Assembly (NCBI RefSeq): GCF_019900845.1 | Contig: NZ_CP074570.1 | Coordinates: 3,162,001 to 3,226,000, forward strand | Direction: 5' to 3' | DNA: 64,000 bases | Source of the DNA: Paraneptunicella aestuarii | GTDB taxonomy: Bacteria; Pseudomonadota; Gammaproteobacteria; Enterobacterales; Alteromonadaceae | The notes under the pieces: generated by a model | What the model saw: the letters and a program-made list of their open reading frames with translations, nothing else | What the model was told of the DNA's origin: nothing | Database searches by the model: none | Program-made: the position numbers and the translations under genes | Part shown: positions 35,066-44,800 of the stretch, one piece after another | Position numbering within the stretch: the first letter of the stretch is position 1 | How the letters are laid out: each line of letters opens with the position of its first letter

Positions 35066-35737
35066 TTACACATCGTCCACATAGCCGATTTCAGCATTTT
35101 GGTACTGTTCAAGATCCAGATACCCCTGGAAGTATCCCAGTTGCTCATAAAGCATGTCTGCACCACCCATGTTTTGCAGGAAGTAAGGCATAGAACCACC
35201 GATATCAAAATCAGTCAGGAATTCGATTTCGTATTTGCTGTTACCTTTAGGGGTGAATTTCCAAACATTGTGCAAGTCTGTTACACGTACACAGCAATCA
35301 TTAGGTGGTAGTCTGTCAGGCTCACCGATGATGTGAATTTCTACTGCTTTAGTTTTAGGATCCTGAGCAAAAGTAGACTTGATAATGTACTCACGATGAG
35401 TCATTGGCTCAGGTAAAGGATATTTGAATGTGGTGTATAACAGGCTGTCATCAACGACTTCCAGATCTTGAGAATCGTAACAACCAACCACGTCACAACT
35501 TGAAGGGTCACGTACCAGTTTAACCAAGGCATCCATATGAGTGTTTACAGTGGTAACGCCTTTGAAACGAGTCAGGATTTCACCAGGTTCTTTCAGTGAA
35601 TAAACCTTAACGCCATTTTGCTCGCCGACATACTCCCATTCACCTGAACCGGAACTTTGCCATACGAAATGTGCAATAACGCCAATTACTATAGGTACTA
35701 TATGAGCGATCACGAATATCTTCATGAACTTGTTCAT
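35066..35737 (-). CDS. Membrane-anchored START/SRPBCC-fold lipid-binding protein
   Basis: A 223-residue protein with one N-terminal hydrophobic helix (about residues 4-25) that looks like an uncleaved membrane anchor, followed by a START-like domain (about 33-205). Family signs are GVKVYSLKEPG, the LYTTFKYPLPEPMTHREYI strand-loop region and the WKFTPKG strand late in the fold. TTGGAGGAAAG before ATG 35737 is an excellent ribosome binding site. START proteins bind hydrophobic ligands in a deep pocket. Beside a membrane diiron hydroxylase and a GMC oxidoreductase, it may carry a lipophilic intermediate between those enzymes or act as a cyclase-like helper. A 15-bp hairpin with a T run follows its stop codon. 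Confidence 0.78.
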   Translation of the reverse strand: MNKFMKIFVIAHIVPIVIGVIAHFVWQSSGSGEWEYVGEQNGVKVYSLKEPGEILTRFKGVTTVNTHMDALVKLVRDPSSCDVVGCYDSQDLEVVDDSLLYTTFKYPLPEPMTHREYIIKSTFAQDPKTKAVEIHIIGEPDRLPPNDCCVRVTDLHNVWKFTPKGNSKYEIEFLTDFDIGGSMPYFLQNMGGADMLYEQLGYFQGYLDLEQYQNAEIGYVDDV

Positions 35738-35861
35738 CTTTCCTCCAAAATTAGAAATATACTGATTAATCTTTTTTTAAAACCGAGGCTTACTCACCTC
35801 TGGTCATAACGTTGTTCTAAATAGACGCATATATGACGCACCTCGCAAACAACACCTTTTT

Positions 35862-37145
35862 CTAAAGCGATGGTGCTATTTGCTTCGCCAAATACTTACC
35901 TAAACAAATTAATGTCAGTGACGGCGCGTTACGTACGTTTTCAGGCAGTATCGAACCATCGCAAACATGTAAATTTTCAAACGGTGTTTCCAGATTGGCG
36001 TCCAGATGTTCGCCAAAACGCACCACACCACCAATATGTGACGCGCTTAAATTGGTACGAAAGATATGCTTGGCACCGGCCTTTTCGAGCAACTTACGCC
36101 CTTTTTCCTCGCCTTCTTTCAGCATTTTCTTCTCGCTATCCGTAAACTCTTTCTGATATTTGCCGTCAGCGCTTAATTGCCCAGCCAAACCATCACGGAT
36201 CATCACGCCAACCGTCAGGCTTTGCTCATAATTGAAGAAGTGCTTCAATTTGAAGTTGGTCAACATGACCATTTTGTACAACAGGCGCGACAAATTAGCG
36301 TCGCCCACGTTGAGATATTCGGTTTCAGAGTTCATCGCACCCGTGAACAGGTTCTCTGAGTGCGCTTCTGGCGATAAGCCAAACAAGGCAAAATTCGGAT
36401 CACAGAAAAACGGGCTGCCCACAATGCCTTTCAAACCACTGCGATGCAGCAACATCGGAGTTTCCAGAGTTCCTGCCGAGACAATCACCTTGGTGGCATA
36501 GGCTTTTTTAGTAGTAGAACCAAACAAGCCGGATTTAACCTTGTACTCAACACCGATAGCCTTGTTGTTCTCAACCAGCACTCTTTCCGCCGATGCGTTA
36601 TTTTCCAGAGTCGCCCCAGCAGCAACCGCATCTTCCACAAAGCTACGCGCTTTCCAACGAGCTTCGTATGCGTACTTGCCGTTGACCTTGGACTGGTCAA
36701 TCATCATCAGCTTCTTACGCCAATGAATGCCTAGCTCGTCGGCACTGCGTTTTAATACCCATGCCTGGTTACCAATCATTTCATCGGGCAATTCAGCAAG
36801 TGGCACTTCGTTTTTCACTTCTTCAACCACATCGGTCAAATCAATGCCAATCGCTTGAAATTTGTCTACGGGAGGAATGTCTGCCACAGCAAAATAAAGT
36901 GCAGAAGAACCACCTGTGGTAACTGCCCCCATCATGGGAATTTTGCCGTCGCTATTTGCGATAGCGATTTCTTTTGCCACACTGGCAATGCCCATGAAGG
37001 TATCTTTCAAAGGTGCGTTATTACCTTTTTCCAGAATTAAAACTTTCTTACCCTGCCTGCTCAGGTCTCGGGCTACTGAGGCTCCGCTGGTGCCTGAACC
37101 AACAACAATCGCATCAAATTCGTTCGCAGTGTTTGTATTACTCAT
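35862..37145 (-). CDS. GMC-family FAD-dependent oxidoreductase
   Basis: A 427-residue flavoenzyme, shorter than the 500-600 residues usual for glucose-methanol-choline oxidoreductases. The N-terminus holds the FAD dinucleotide motif VVGSGTSGASVA and an acidic strand end (LILEKG). Later come VIVSAGTLETPMLLHRSGL, a classical GMC signature region, and the C-terminal NLHVCDGSILPENV and NAPSLTLICLGKYLA blocks. A His in SASHIGG is a candidate catalytic base. The GMC fold predicts oxidation of an alcohol to a carbonyl. It follows a diiron hydroxylase gene, so the two could act in series: hydroxylation, then oxidation. The ribosome binding site before ATG 37145 is weak, and the 128-base gap before it holds a perfect 11-bp hairpin. 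Confidence 0.85.
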   Translation of the reverse strand: MSNTNTANEFDAIVVGSGTSGASVARDLSRQGKKVLILEKGNNAPLKDTFMGIASVAKEIAIANSDGKIPMMGAVTTGGSSALYFAVADIPPVDKFQAIGIDLTDVVEEVKNEVPLAELPDEMIGNQAWVLKRSADELGIHWRKKLMMIDQSKVNGKYAYEARWKARSFVEDAVAAGATLENNASAERVLVENNKAIGVEYKVKSGLFGSTTKKAYATKVIVSAGTLETPMLLHRSGLKGIVGSPFFCDPNFALFGLSPEAHSENLFTGAMNSETEYLNVGDANLSRLLYKMVMLTNFKLKHFFNYEQSLTVGVMIRDGLAGQLSADGKYQKEFTDSEKKMLKEGEEKGRKLLEKAGAKHIFRTNLSASHIGGVVRFGEHLDANLETPFENLHVCDGSILPENVRNAPSLTLICLGKYLAKQIAPSL

Positions 37146-37239
37146 AATTCGTTCTGGTGCATTGACTAGCGCGTTAACTAGCTCGATAGTCGCGCTGTCG
37201 TTATTTAAATGTTGTAGAAATTCACTCTTTAGAAACGCA

Positions 37240-37265
37240 GTAAGGAATGCATACGCATTCCTTAC
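37240..37265 (-). terminator. Perfect 11-bp hairpin after the hydroxylase gene
   Basis: GTAAGGAATGC and GCATTCCTTAC flank a 4-base loop, starting 8 bases after the hydroxylase stop codon. No long T run follows on the minus strand (TGCGTTTCT), so it may be an RNA-stabilising or attenuating hairpin rather than a full terminator. Confidence 0.5.
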
Positions 37266-37273
37266 TCCAGAAC

Positions 37274-38611
37274 TTAAGCACTCTCTTCGGTTTCTTTCTT
37301 ACTTTCAGCAGATGCGTTTGACTTGGTATCAGCCGCAGCGATTTGCTCGGCGTCATTACCATCAGTGCCCTGATATTTGTCGATCATGCTCAAATACCAT
37401 CTGTGCTGAGGGTTATCCCACTTAAAGTCAGTAAGCTGCTCGTCCAGCATGGCTGAGTTATTAAACTCATAAGGCAACATGCTGTAAGACTTTTTCACTC
37501 GCTCAGGACACGAAGGCTGATCCAGCTTCAAACCTACGCCTAGTGGTTCCATCTTGCCGTAGTGGTGAGAAGAATGCTGACTGACATTCTCAAAGCCACG
37601 ATCCACTTTCGGGAACATGCCAGGAATGTACTGATGCAAAATAATATCTTCATAAACCAGTTGGGTATGGAACAGGAATGACAAAATCGGATTGAAGAAA
37701 GGTGCAGGGAAACCAATAGCGTTACGAACAAAGCCTTCCAGGAACCCGGTACCAGCAACACCCACCAAACCAGAAGGGATCGCGTCGTGGTGAGGGCCAT
37801 GCAAGTACACAAATTCAAACTCAGAGTTATGCCCCAACCAGTGCTCACGGTAGTACCAGTTGTTCATATCTTTCAGGAAGCGGAACTGAACCACGATATT
37901 CAGGATCACAACCACAGGCATCAATACCAATGAGAAGTTAGACAAGGCAATAACAACGTACCAGGGAGCAAGCAACGCGATGTGCGTCATCATGCCGGTA
38001 CAGTAGGCATGCCATACTTCCAACGCCATATTCGGCTGACGGGTAATCTGTCCACGCCAGTTAGACTGCATCAACACTTCACGAATATGAGCCGTTTTTT
38101 GCAAGTGACCAATCAGAATGAAAGTGCGATACAACATCAACAGGATAAAGTGCAAGAAAAATCCGTATACCGCAATCTCATGCATGAGCTCTACTTTGTG
38201 TGGCCAGGTTGGTGTAATGGAAATCACATAGTTTTCCAGTAACAACAAACCCACAGCCACATACCACATCGGCTTGATATTGGTTAAGTGGTAGATGAAG
38301 GAATGTACCACTTCCATCGGACGCTTAATCATAATGGGCGCTTGAAGCTTCACCCCACCATGTCGCTTGGGAAATAGCAAAATCATCTGGGCACAATAGC
38401 CAACAGACAGAAGCGCCATCATCATTCCAGCACCAGGTAGCACCGAGTCTACTCTGGACGCAACAAAATCAGACGCAAAGCAGGCGTACATTACGGCTGC
38501 TGTCAGAATGTTCATAATGATGTAATCGACATAATCTTTCTTGTCGTACACCATTTTTACCTTTTTAGTTCCGTACAACTTGTGGAACTTCTTCGGATCA
38601 GGCTTAGTCAT
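37274..38611 (-). CDS. Membrane diiron fatty acid hydroxylase/sterol desaturase-like protein
   Basis: A 445-residue integral membrane protein with several hydrophobic helices between about residues 28 and 250. The three His clusters of the fatty acid hydroxylase superfamily are visible: HWLGH, HGPHH a short way on, and HSSHH near residue 350, with further His such as HQYIPG. These ligate a diiron centre that inserts oxygen into an unactivated C-H bond or desaturates it. A hydrophilic tail rich in Ala, Ser and Glu ends the protein. AAGGA precedes ATG 38611. It is the first gene of the accessory block after PKS-B, behind a 189-base gap with a candidate promoter. Substrate may be the polyketide, its precursor or a membrane lipid. 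Confidence 0.87.
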   Translation of the reverse strand: MTKPDPKKFHKLYGTKKVKMVYDKKDYVDYIIMNILTAAVMYACFASDFVASRVDSVLPGAGMMMALLSVGYCAQMILLFPKRHGGVKLQAPIMIKRPMEVVHSFIYHLTNIKPMWYVAVGLLLLENYVISITPTWPHKVELMHEIAVYGFFLHFILLMLYRTFILIGHLQKTAHIREVLMQSNWRGQITRQPNMALEVWHAYCTGMMTHIALLAPWYVVIALSNFSLVLMPVVVILNIVVQFRFLKDMNNWYYREHWLGHNSEFEFVYLHGPHHDAIPSGLVGVAGTGFLEGFVRNAIGFPAPFFNPILSFLFHTQLVYEDIILHQYIPGMFPKVDRGFENVSQHSSHHYGKMEPLGVGLKLDQPSCPERVKKSYSMLPYEFNNSAMLDEQLTDFKWDNPQHRWYLSMIDKYQGTDGNDAEQIAAADTKSNASAESKKETEESA

Positions 38612-38662
38612 CTCGCACTTTCCTTCAAAAATTAAAATTAATCTTTGTGATTTTAGACCTCC

Positions 38663-38685
38663 GTGCCAGATGTGAACTCTGGCAC
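38663..38685 (-). other. 8-bp hairpin upstream of the hydroxylase gene
   Basis: GTGCCAGA and TCTGGCAC enclose a 7-base loop, about 115 bases after the PKS-B stop and 52 before the hydroxylase ATG. It lies downstream of the candidate promoter, so it could be in the 5' leader of that transcript as an attenuator or stabiliser. Confidence 0.4.
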
Positions 38686-38724
38686 ATTTGACGACAAATT
38701 CACAGAAATTATTTTACCCTTGAT

Positions 38725-38760
38725 AAAATATTGGACATTTTGTTCTGAATCAATTGTCAA
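38725..38760 (-). promoter_or_regulatory. Candidate sigma70 promoter for the accessory block
   Basis: On the minus strand TTGATT, a 17-base spacer and TATTTT lie about 115 bases upstream of the hydroxylase ATG; a perfect TTGACA is just before but too far for standard spacing. The gap is AT-rich. Only four of six bases match in each box, so this is weak evidence for an internal promoter after PKS-B. Confidence 0.3.
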
Positions 38761-38800
38761 AAGGGGAATTTTTTAATTTCTGCAACCAAATAGCTATTTT

Positions 38801-41800
38801 TTAACCTTTAATCGCTTTAACGATAGTTTCGATAGATTCTTTTTCGATGATGGACAAATGATTTGCCTCAACATCAATTCGCTTGATCGGTTTGCCCAGA
38901 TACTGATTCCATCCGTAATCTTTTGGCGCACCTTCATAGCTGTCTATCGCTTTAAACAAGGTTACATCCACTGCTTTCGGCAATTTGCCCGGCTTGTATT
39001 CACGACATACGCGCTCACTCACCATCGACACGTTGTAATAAGCTGCAAATTGCTCTTTGGTAATGTCCATGCCGTATTCACGCATGATGTCGAACAGGAA
39101 CTCGCCGCGTTTGTCTTCCGGAACCGCTCGAAGCTGTTCAACGGTCAAGTCCAACGAACCACCATTCGTCACTGCCACGTTCTTACAAACATCCACAATT
39201 TCAGCAATTTCATCATTTACACGGTGCTTGGGTGCCAAGCTATCTAACATCACGATAGAAGCCACCTCATCACCTTGCTTTTGCAACATACGTGTCATTT
39301 CAAAAGCCACCACACCACCGTTGGAATAACCCAGGAAGTGGTAAGGGCCTTCAGGTTGCACGGATTTCAGCGCTTCAATATTCGCTTCTGCGATTTCCTG
39401 AACGCTGTTCAGTGGCGCTTTACGGCCATCCAAACCTATAGATTGCAAGCCAAAGAAAGGCTGATCATTGCCAAATGCCTGACTAAATGGTTGCAGGGCC
39501 ACCACGCTGCCACCTGCTCCCGGAAGGGCGAAGATAGGCTGTTGCTTACCTTCTGTTTGCATTGGCACCAATATTTCAATATTGGTTGTATTATCACTTA
39601 ATATTTGCTCCGCCAGAGTGGCTACAGTGGATGCTGTAAACAAAATGGCCAGAGGTAATGCTTTGCCTAATTGAGCCTCGATTTTGGCGATTAACTTCAG
39701 GGCTAACTGGGAATGACCACCACAGTCAAAGAAGTCATCATTTACGCCGATACTTTCTGGCTCCATACCCAGGATTTCCGACCAGATGTTCACAAGGTGC
39801 ATCTCGGTTTCATTTCTGGGTGCAACATATTCCGTTTTCACCCCCTCGCCTTTGCGTTCTTTAGGGGTGTATTGTGCGACCTTGGTATTCACTTGCTCCA
39901 AAGTACGGTATTCAAGCGCCATATCCATCAGGAAGCTTTCTTCCAAACGTTTGTCGAGAGACTTACGTACCGAGTCAATATGTGCCAACCCGGTCGCGAG
40001 TGGCGCTTCAGCTTTATCGCCCGCCAACGCATTACGCTTGCTGCTGTAATCGAAGTCGTTGATGTCTTTAGCCTGATAGACGAAACCTGTGTCGGTGCGT
40101 TCATGTGGCAACATAGTTAAAAACTGCTCCACCGGCTGGTTACGCTCGGTCTTACTGAAACAAACGAGAATATTTTCTACCCCTTTTGTTACAGCAATAT
40201 GTTTTAACATGCTGTCTTCGACTTCTCTGCCTAATGCACGACAGCTCAACAGGAATTGTTCAACTGTTACCGTTTTTCCTTCCTGCTTGTACATCAACAC
40301 GCCAACCATGCCGTAATCACCAAACTTGTCAGTAACCTTCACTGTTTTAACAAATTGATGCGGTTCCAGTCCGTAGTCTTGAACCTGTGCTTCATTCAAC
40401 ACCTGTTTGTTGGCATTGAACTGATTGGTACGCATGGTCAGCTGACTGACACGGCTGACATCGGCATCTGTCATATCAGCAATGTCAATTTTGACATTCA
40501 ACTGCTTGATGAAGCTGGCATAGTCCACGCTTTGGGCTAACTTCTCGCGCTCCATGTTCTCTTTGACCATTTCGGTACGATGCTGATCTTCCGTTGTCAC
40601 CAACGTCTTATCGAAACACCACAGGTCATTGATAAACGTCGCCACTTGCTCAGGCTTGGCAGGTGTTTGCAAACTCAACACTTGTGGGCAATGCTCACGC
40701 ATTTCGTTCACTTCAACCGGGTTGTCGTCAATAAAGACCACATCTTCCAAACCGATTTTCAAGGTATTGGCAATGGCTTGAACATTCTGAGATTTCGGCT
40801 CCCAGTTAATGTACTCAAGCACGATATCTTCATGCTTCAATACCATGTCTTTGCGCTCTGCAAACACGTTGGCAACGTCTTCCGGGTTATTTTTACTGCA
40901 CAAGGCAATCAGATAACCGGCTTGTTGTTTAGCTTTAATTTGTTGTTGAAGCTGTTTATGAGCATCAGTAATTTTGATGCCTTTAACCCCATCTTCGCCA
41001 ACAATGCCTTGCCATAAGGTGTTGTCGCAATCCAGAACGATGACTTTCTTCTCTGACGTGTGACGGTCATAGTGAGCACGAAGCATGCTCATGGCTAATG
41101 CATTGAAATGCTCGTCGCTAAACGGGACATGACCTTCTTTGTCGGTCAGTTCAGCATAACGCTCTGCTGAAGACGGATACATTTTTTCAATGTCGGCTTC
41201 ATCAATCAGGGTGACGGATTTGATCTTGCGAACTTCGTCAATCAGGCGCTGACGTTCTTTGTTCAGCATGTCACGTTCAGCTTTGGTTGCCACGCGCTCT
41301 GGCGAGATTTCGTGGATCAACAACATGGTGCTTTGAGCTTTGCTTTGTGATAACGCCGTAATCAGCAATTCCATGTAGTCACACACTGCGGCCTTCTTGT
41401 CTTCCAATTTGGAATTTGGCAAGAACTTGTAGGCATCTTCCAGTAAAACAGCGGCGATATGCGTCGAAACTGACTTATTGCTATTAGACATCAGTTCCTG
41501 AATGACCTGGTTGTAACCACCCACACTCACGGTCGGTTTACCCGGTAAACGCTTGGCAACCAAGCTTGTAGGGTTCACAACCGGATCCACCGTGTAAGTA
41601 CCGGTGACTTTAATGGTTCTGCGCTGATAAATATTCGCCGACTCAATCAGTTGCGCCAATGGAGCTTGGGCGTCAGACACAATACGGGCTACCAAGGCTT
41701 TGAAATCAATGACCAAACGCTCAATGGTGTTGGCATGATACAGCTCTTTGGAATAGACCAGTTCAATCAGCACTTTGCCATCTTCAGCACCAATGAACAC

Positions 41801-44800
41801 GCTCATGTCGCTCATGTTCAGGCTTTCTTCCTGACCATAATTGAAGGTGGTGAACTCGGCGCTACCAAATGGCTGTGGAATATTGCCGTCGGGGCCTAGC
41901 TGGTTAAACAACACATTAACGATGTTGGCATTACGCAGACCGAGACGATCCATGATGTCTTCAATCGGCAACTGGTTATCGTTGCCATCCAGCATGGAAA
42001 AACGCAGTTCAGACATGGCATGGTTAAAGGAACCCTGACTGTCCAGAATGTTTCTTAGAGGTACGACATTGAAGAAACTACCAATCAAACCCGCGGTTTC
42101 AAACTGATCACGGTTGGCATTAACGCTACCAATACAAATATCGTTACTGCCCGCATAACCGCTAAACAACACTTTAAAGGCTGTCAGCAAAGCCATGTAT
42201 TGAGTACAGGCCTGCTTTTTCGCAACATTGGTTAATCCTTCGCCTAACTCGGTGTCCAACGTAAATCTGACGCTGGCACAATCATAATTCTGTACTGTGG
42301 GTCTTGGATAATCAGGTGCCAAATCCAGAACCGCAGGAACATCAGCCAGTTTGTCTTGCCAGTATTCCAAGCGTTGTTTCAGGATAGTGCTGCCTTCCTG
42401 CCAACGCTTCAACCAGGCAATGTAATCAACATACTGCACTGGCAAATTCATTAACTTGGGCTCTTGACCTTTGCTGAATGCGTCCATGATTTGCGTTAAC
42501 TCATGAACAACAACCCCCATCGACCAACCATCACTGATGATGTGATGCAGGTTCAGCATCAGCACATGCTCGTGAGCAGACATTTTAATCAGTGTCGCTC
42601 TCAACAATGGCCCATTAGCAATATCGAAAGGCTTACTTGCGTCTTGCAGGCATCGCGCTTTGGCTTTTTCCTGACGTGCTTTTAGCGATTTGATCTTGCT
42701 CACATCCAGTTTGTCGACACTGAAACTCATAGTTTCCAGAATGCGTTGCTGGATGCGTCCGTGTTCTTTGGTGAACACGGTACGTAAACTTTCATGACGC
42801 TGGATCAACAAGGCAAAAGCGTCTTGCAAGTGCTTTTGCACCAGCTTGCCCTTGATAGTTAAGGCGAATGGTACGTTGTGCGCACCACCGCCCTCTTCCA
42901 TTTGATCCAGAAAGTACATTTTTTCCTGAGCTGTACTTAACTCGAATAATCCACTGCCATCACGATTGATGGGAACAAGTGGCGGGATCTCACTGAGCTC
43001 TTCCAGCTCTTCGTCATCTCCCACCAGTACCGGCGCTACCTGAGTAGCACTGGCGTTACTTTTTACTTCTTGCCCGTGGATTTTTTTTTTTGAGACAACG
43101 ATTGCATCAATCTTGTCTTGGTAGTTTTCAGCGAGATGTTGGGCAAACTGATTTATGTCGGGATATCTGAACACCACACTGGGCGACAGACTCACATTCA
43201 GCAGTTGCACCGTATTGAGCATCACATTGGTGATACCGATGGAATCCACCCCTAACTCAATGAAGTTCAAACTGCTGTCCACTTCCGAGGATGACTTCTT
43301 CAACTCGCGGGCTAATTCCTGAGTCAAAAACAGCTTCATCTTGTCCAGTGCCGCCATTTCTTCACCGTCAGTCCCTTCACTGGAGAAGTCGTACTCAACA
43401 TCAGCGCCGACGCTCTTTGGTGCGTCGTTCTTGAGTTCAGGTTTCGGAGCCGGTCTGACTACTGAACGCTTTGGTGCAGGTGGTGAATATTCACCATCCA
43501 CATCCAGCCAATGTCTTTCTTGTGCGAACGGATAGCTTGGCAATGAAGCACGTTGTGCAGCAGAACCTTGCCATGCAGCATTCCACGGAATATTAACGCC
43601 GTGTAACCATAACATGGCTAATTCAGCCCATTTACCACCTTTCAGGTGTTGTTCCAGTTGCTCTTGCCCCAAATCTTTGGTCAACATCTTTACAACTGTC
43701 TGGTTCTGAATATTGTTGATATTACCCAGGTAGATACCTTTATCTTCCAGGATCACTTGCTCGTCAGAAGCCGCATTTTTCGCAGCGGTCAGCTTATCAG
43801 CCAGTTCTTTGCGAGAAGAAGCGATCACAGCCACACGCTCAGGCATGGATGCACGGCTGACTTGCGAAGTGTAAGCCATATCCAGCAAAGGTGCGGCGCT
43901 ATCAGAAGAAGCATAGGCAATCATCTCGTCGATGTAAGCCAGCAAACGTTCCTGATTCTTGGCAGACAGTACAAACAGTTGCTTGTCGCCAGTATCCACA
44001 TCTCCACGATCAACATTGTTGCTCATGTATTCTTCAATGATGATATGGACGTTAGCGCCACTATCAGCGAAGGAGTTCACACCCGCACGGATCGGTTGAC
44101 CATCTTTACGAATGGCATCAAAAGAAATGGGTTTTTCAGCGATGTATAACGGATGGTTCTTACCATCAATATCAATAAACTCGCTGGTTTTCTTCTTGGT
44201 AATGGTGGCAGGGAACTGCTTGTTATACATAGACAACGCCATTTTGATCACACTTGCCATACCACTGGCTGGCTCTAAATGGCCGATGTTGCCTTTTACA
44301 CTACCCAGGGCAACATGTTTTTCCATGCCTTTCTTGCCTTGGAACGCATTACGAATACCTTCAAACTCGAACGAATCGCCCCATTTAGTTGAGTAACCAT
44401 CCACTTCAATGTAGCTGATGTCTTCTTTGGTCAAACCTGCTTTTTCATAGGTTTCGTTCAACACCTTGGTAATGGATTCATGCTTGATTTCTGACAGGTC
44501 ATTGGCAATACCGCGGTTGTTTTGATGTGAAGTACGGATAACACCGTAAATACGGTTGTTGTCGCGCTCTGCGTCGTCAAGACGTTTCAGCACGATAGCT
44601 GCCACACCTTCACCACGCGTGAAACCGTCAGCCGCAGTATCGAATACCGCACAAGTACCGGTAGGCGATAACATGCCGTACTGAGAACCGTAAATGTAAT
44701 CATCAACAAACAGGTTCAAAATGGTCGCACCTGCAACCGCCACATTGCTCTCACCGTTCAACAATGAGTAGTAAGCACGGTTAATGGCAACGGCAGAAGA

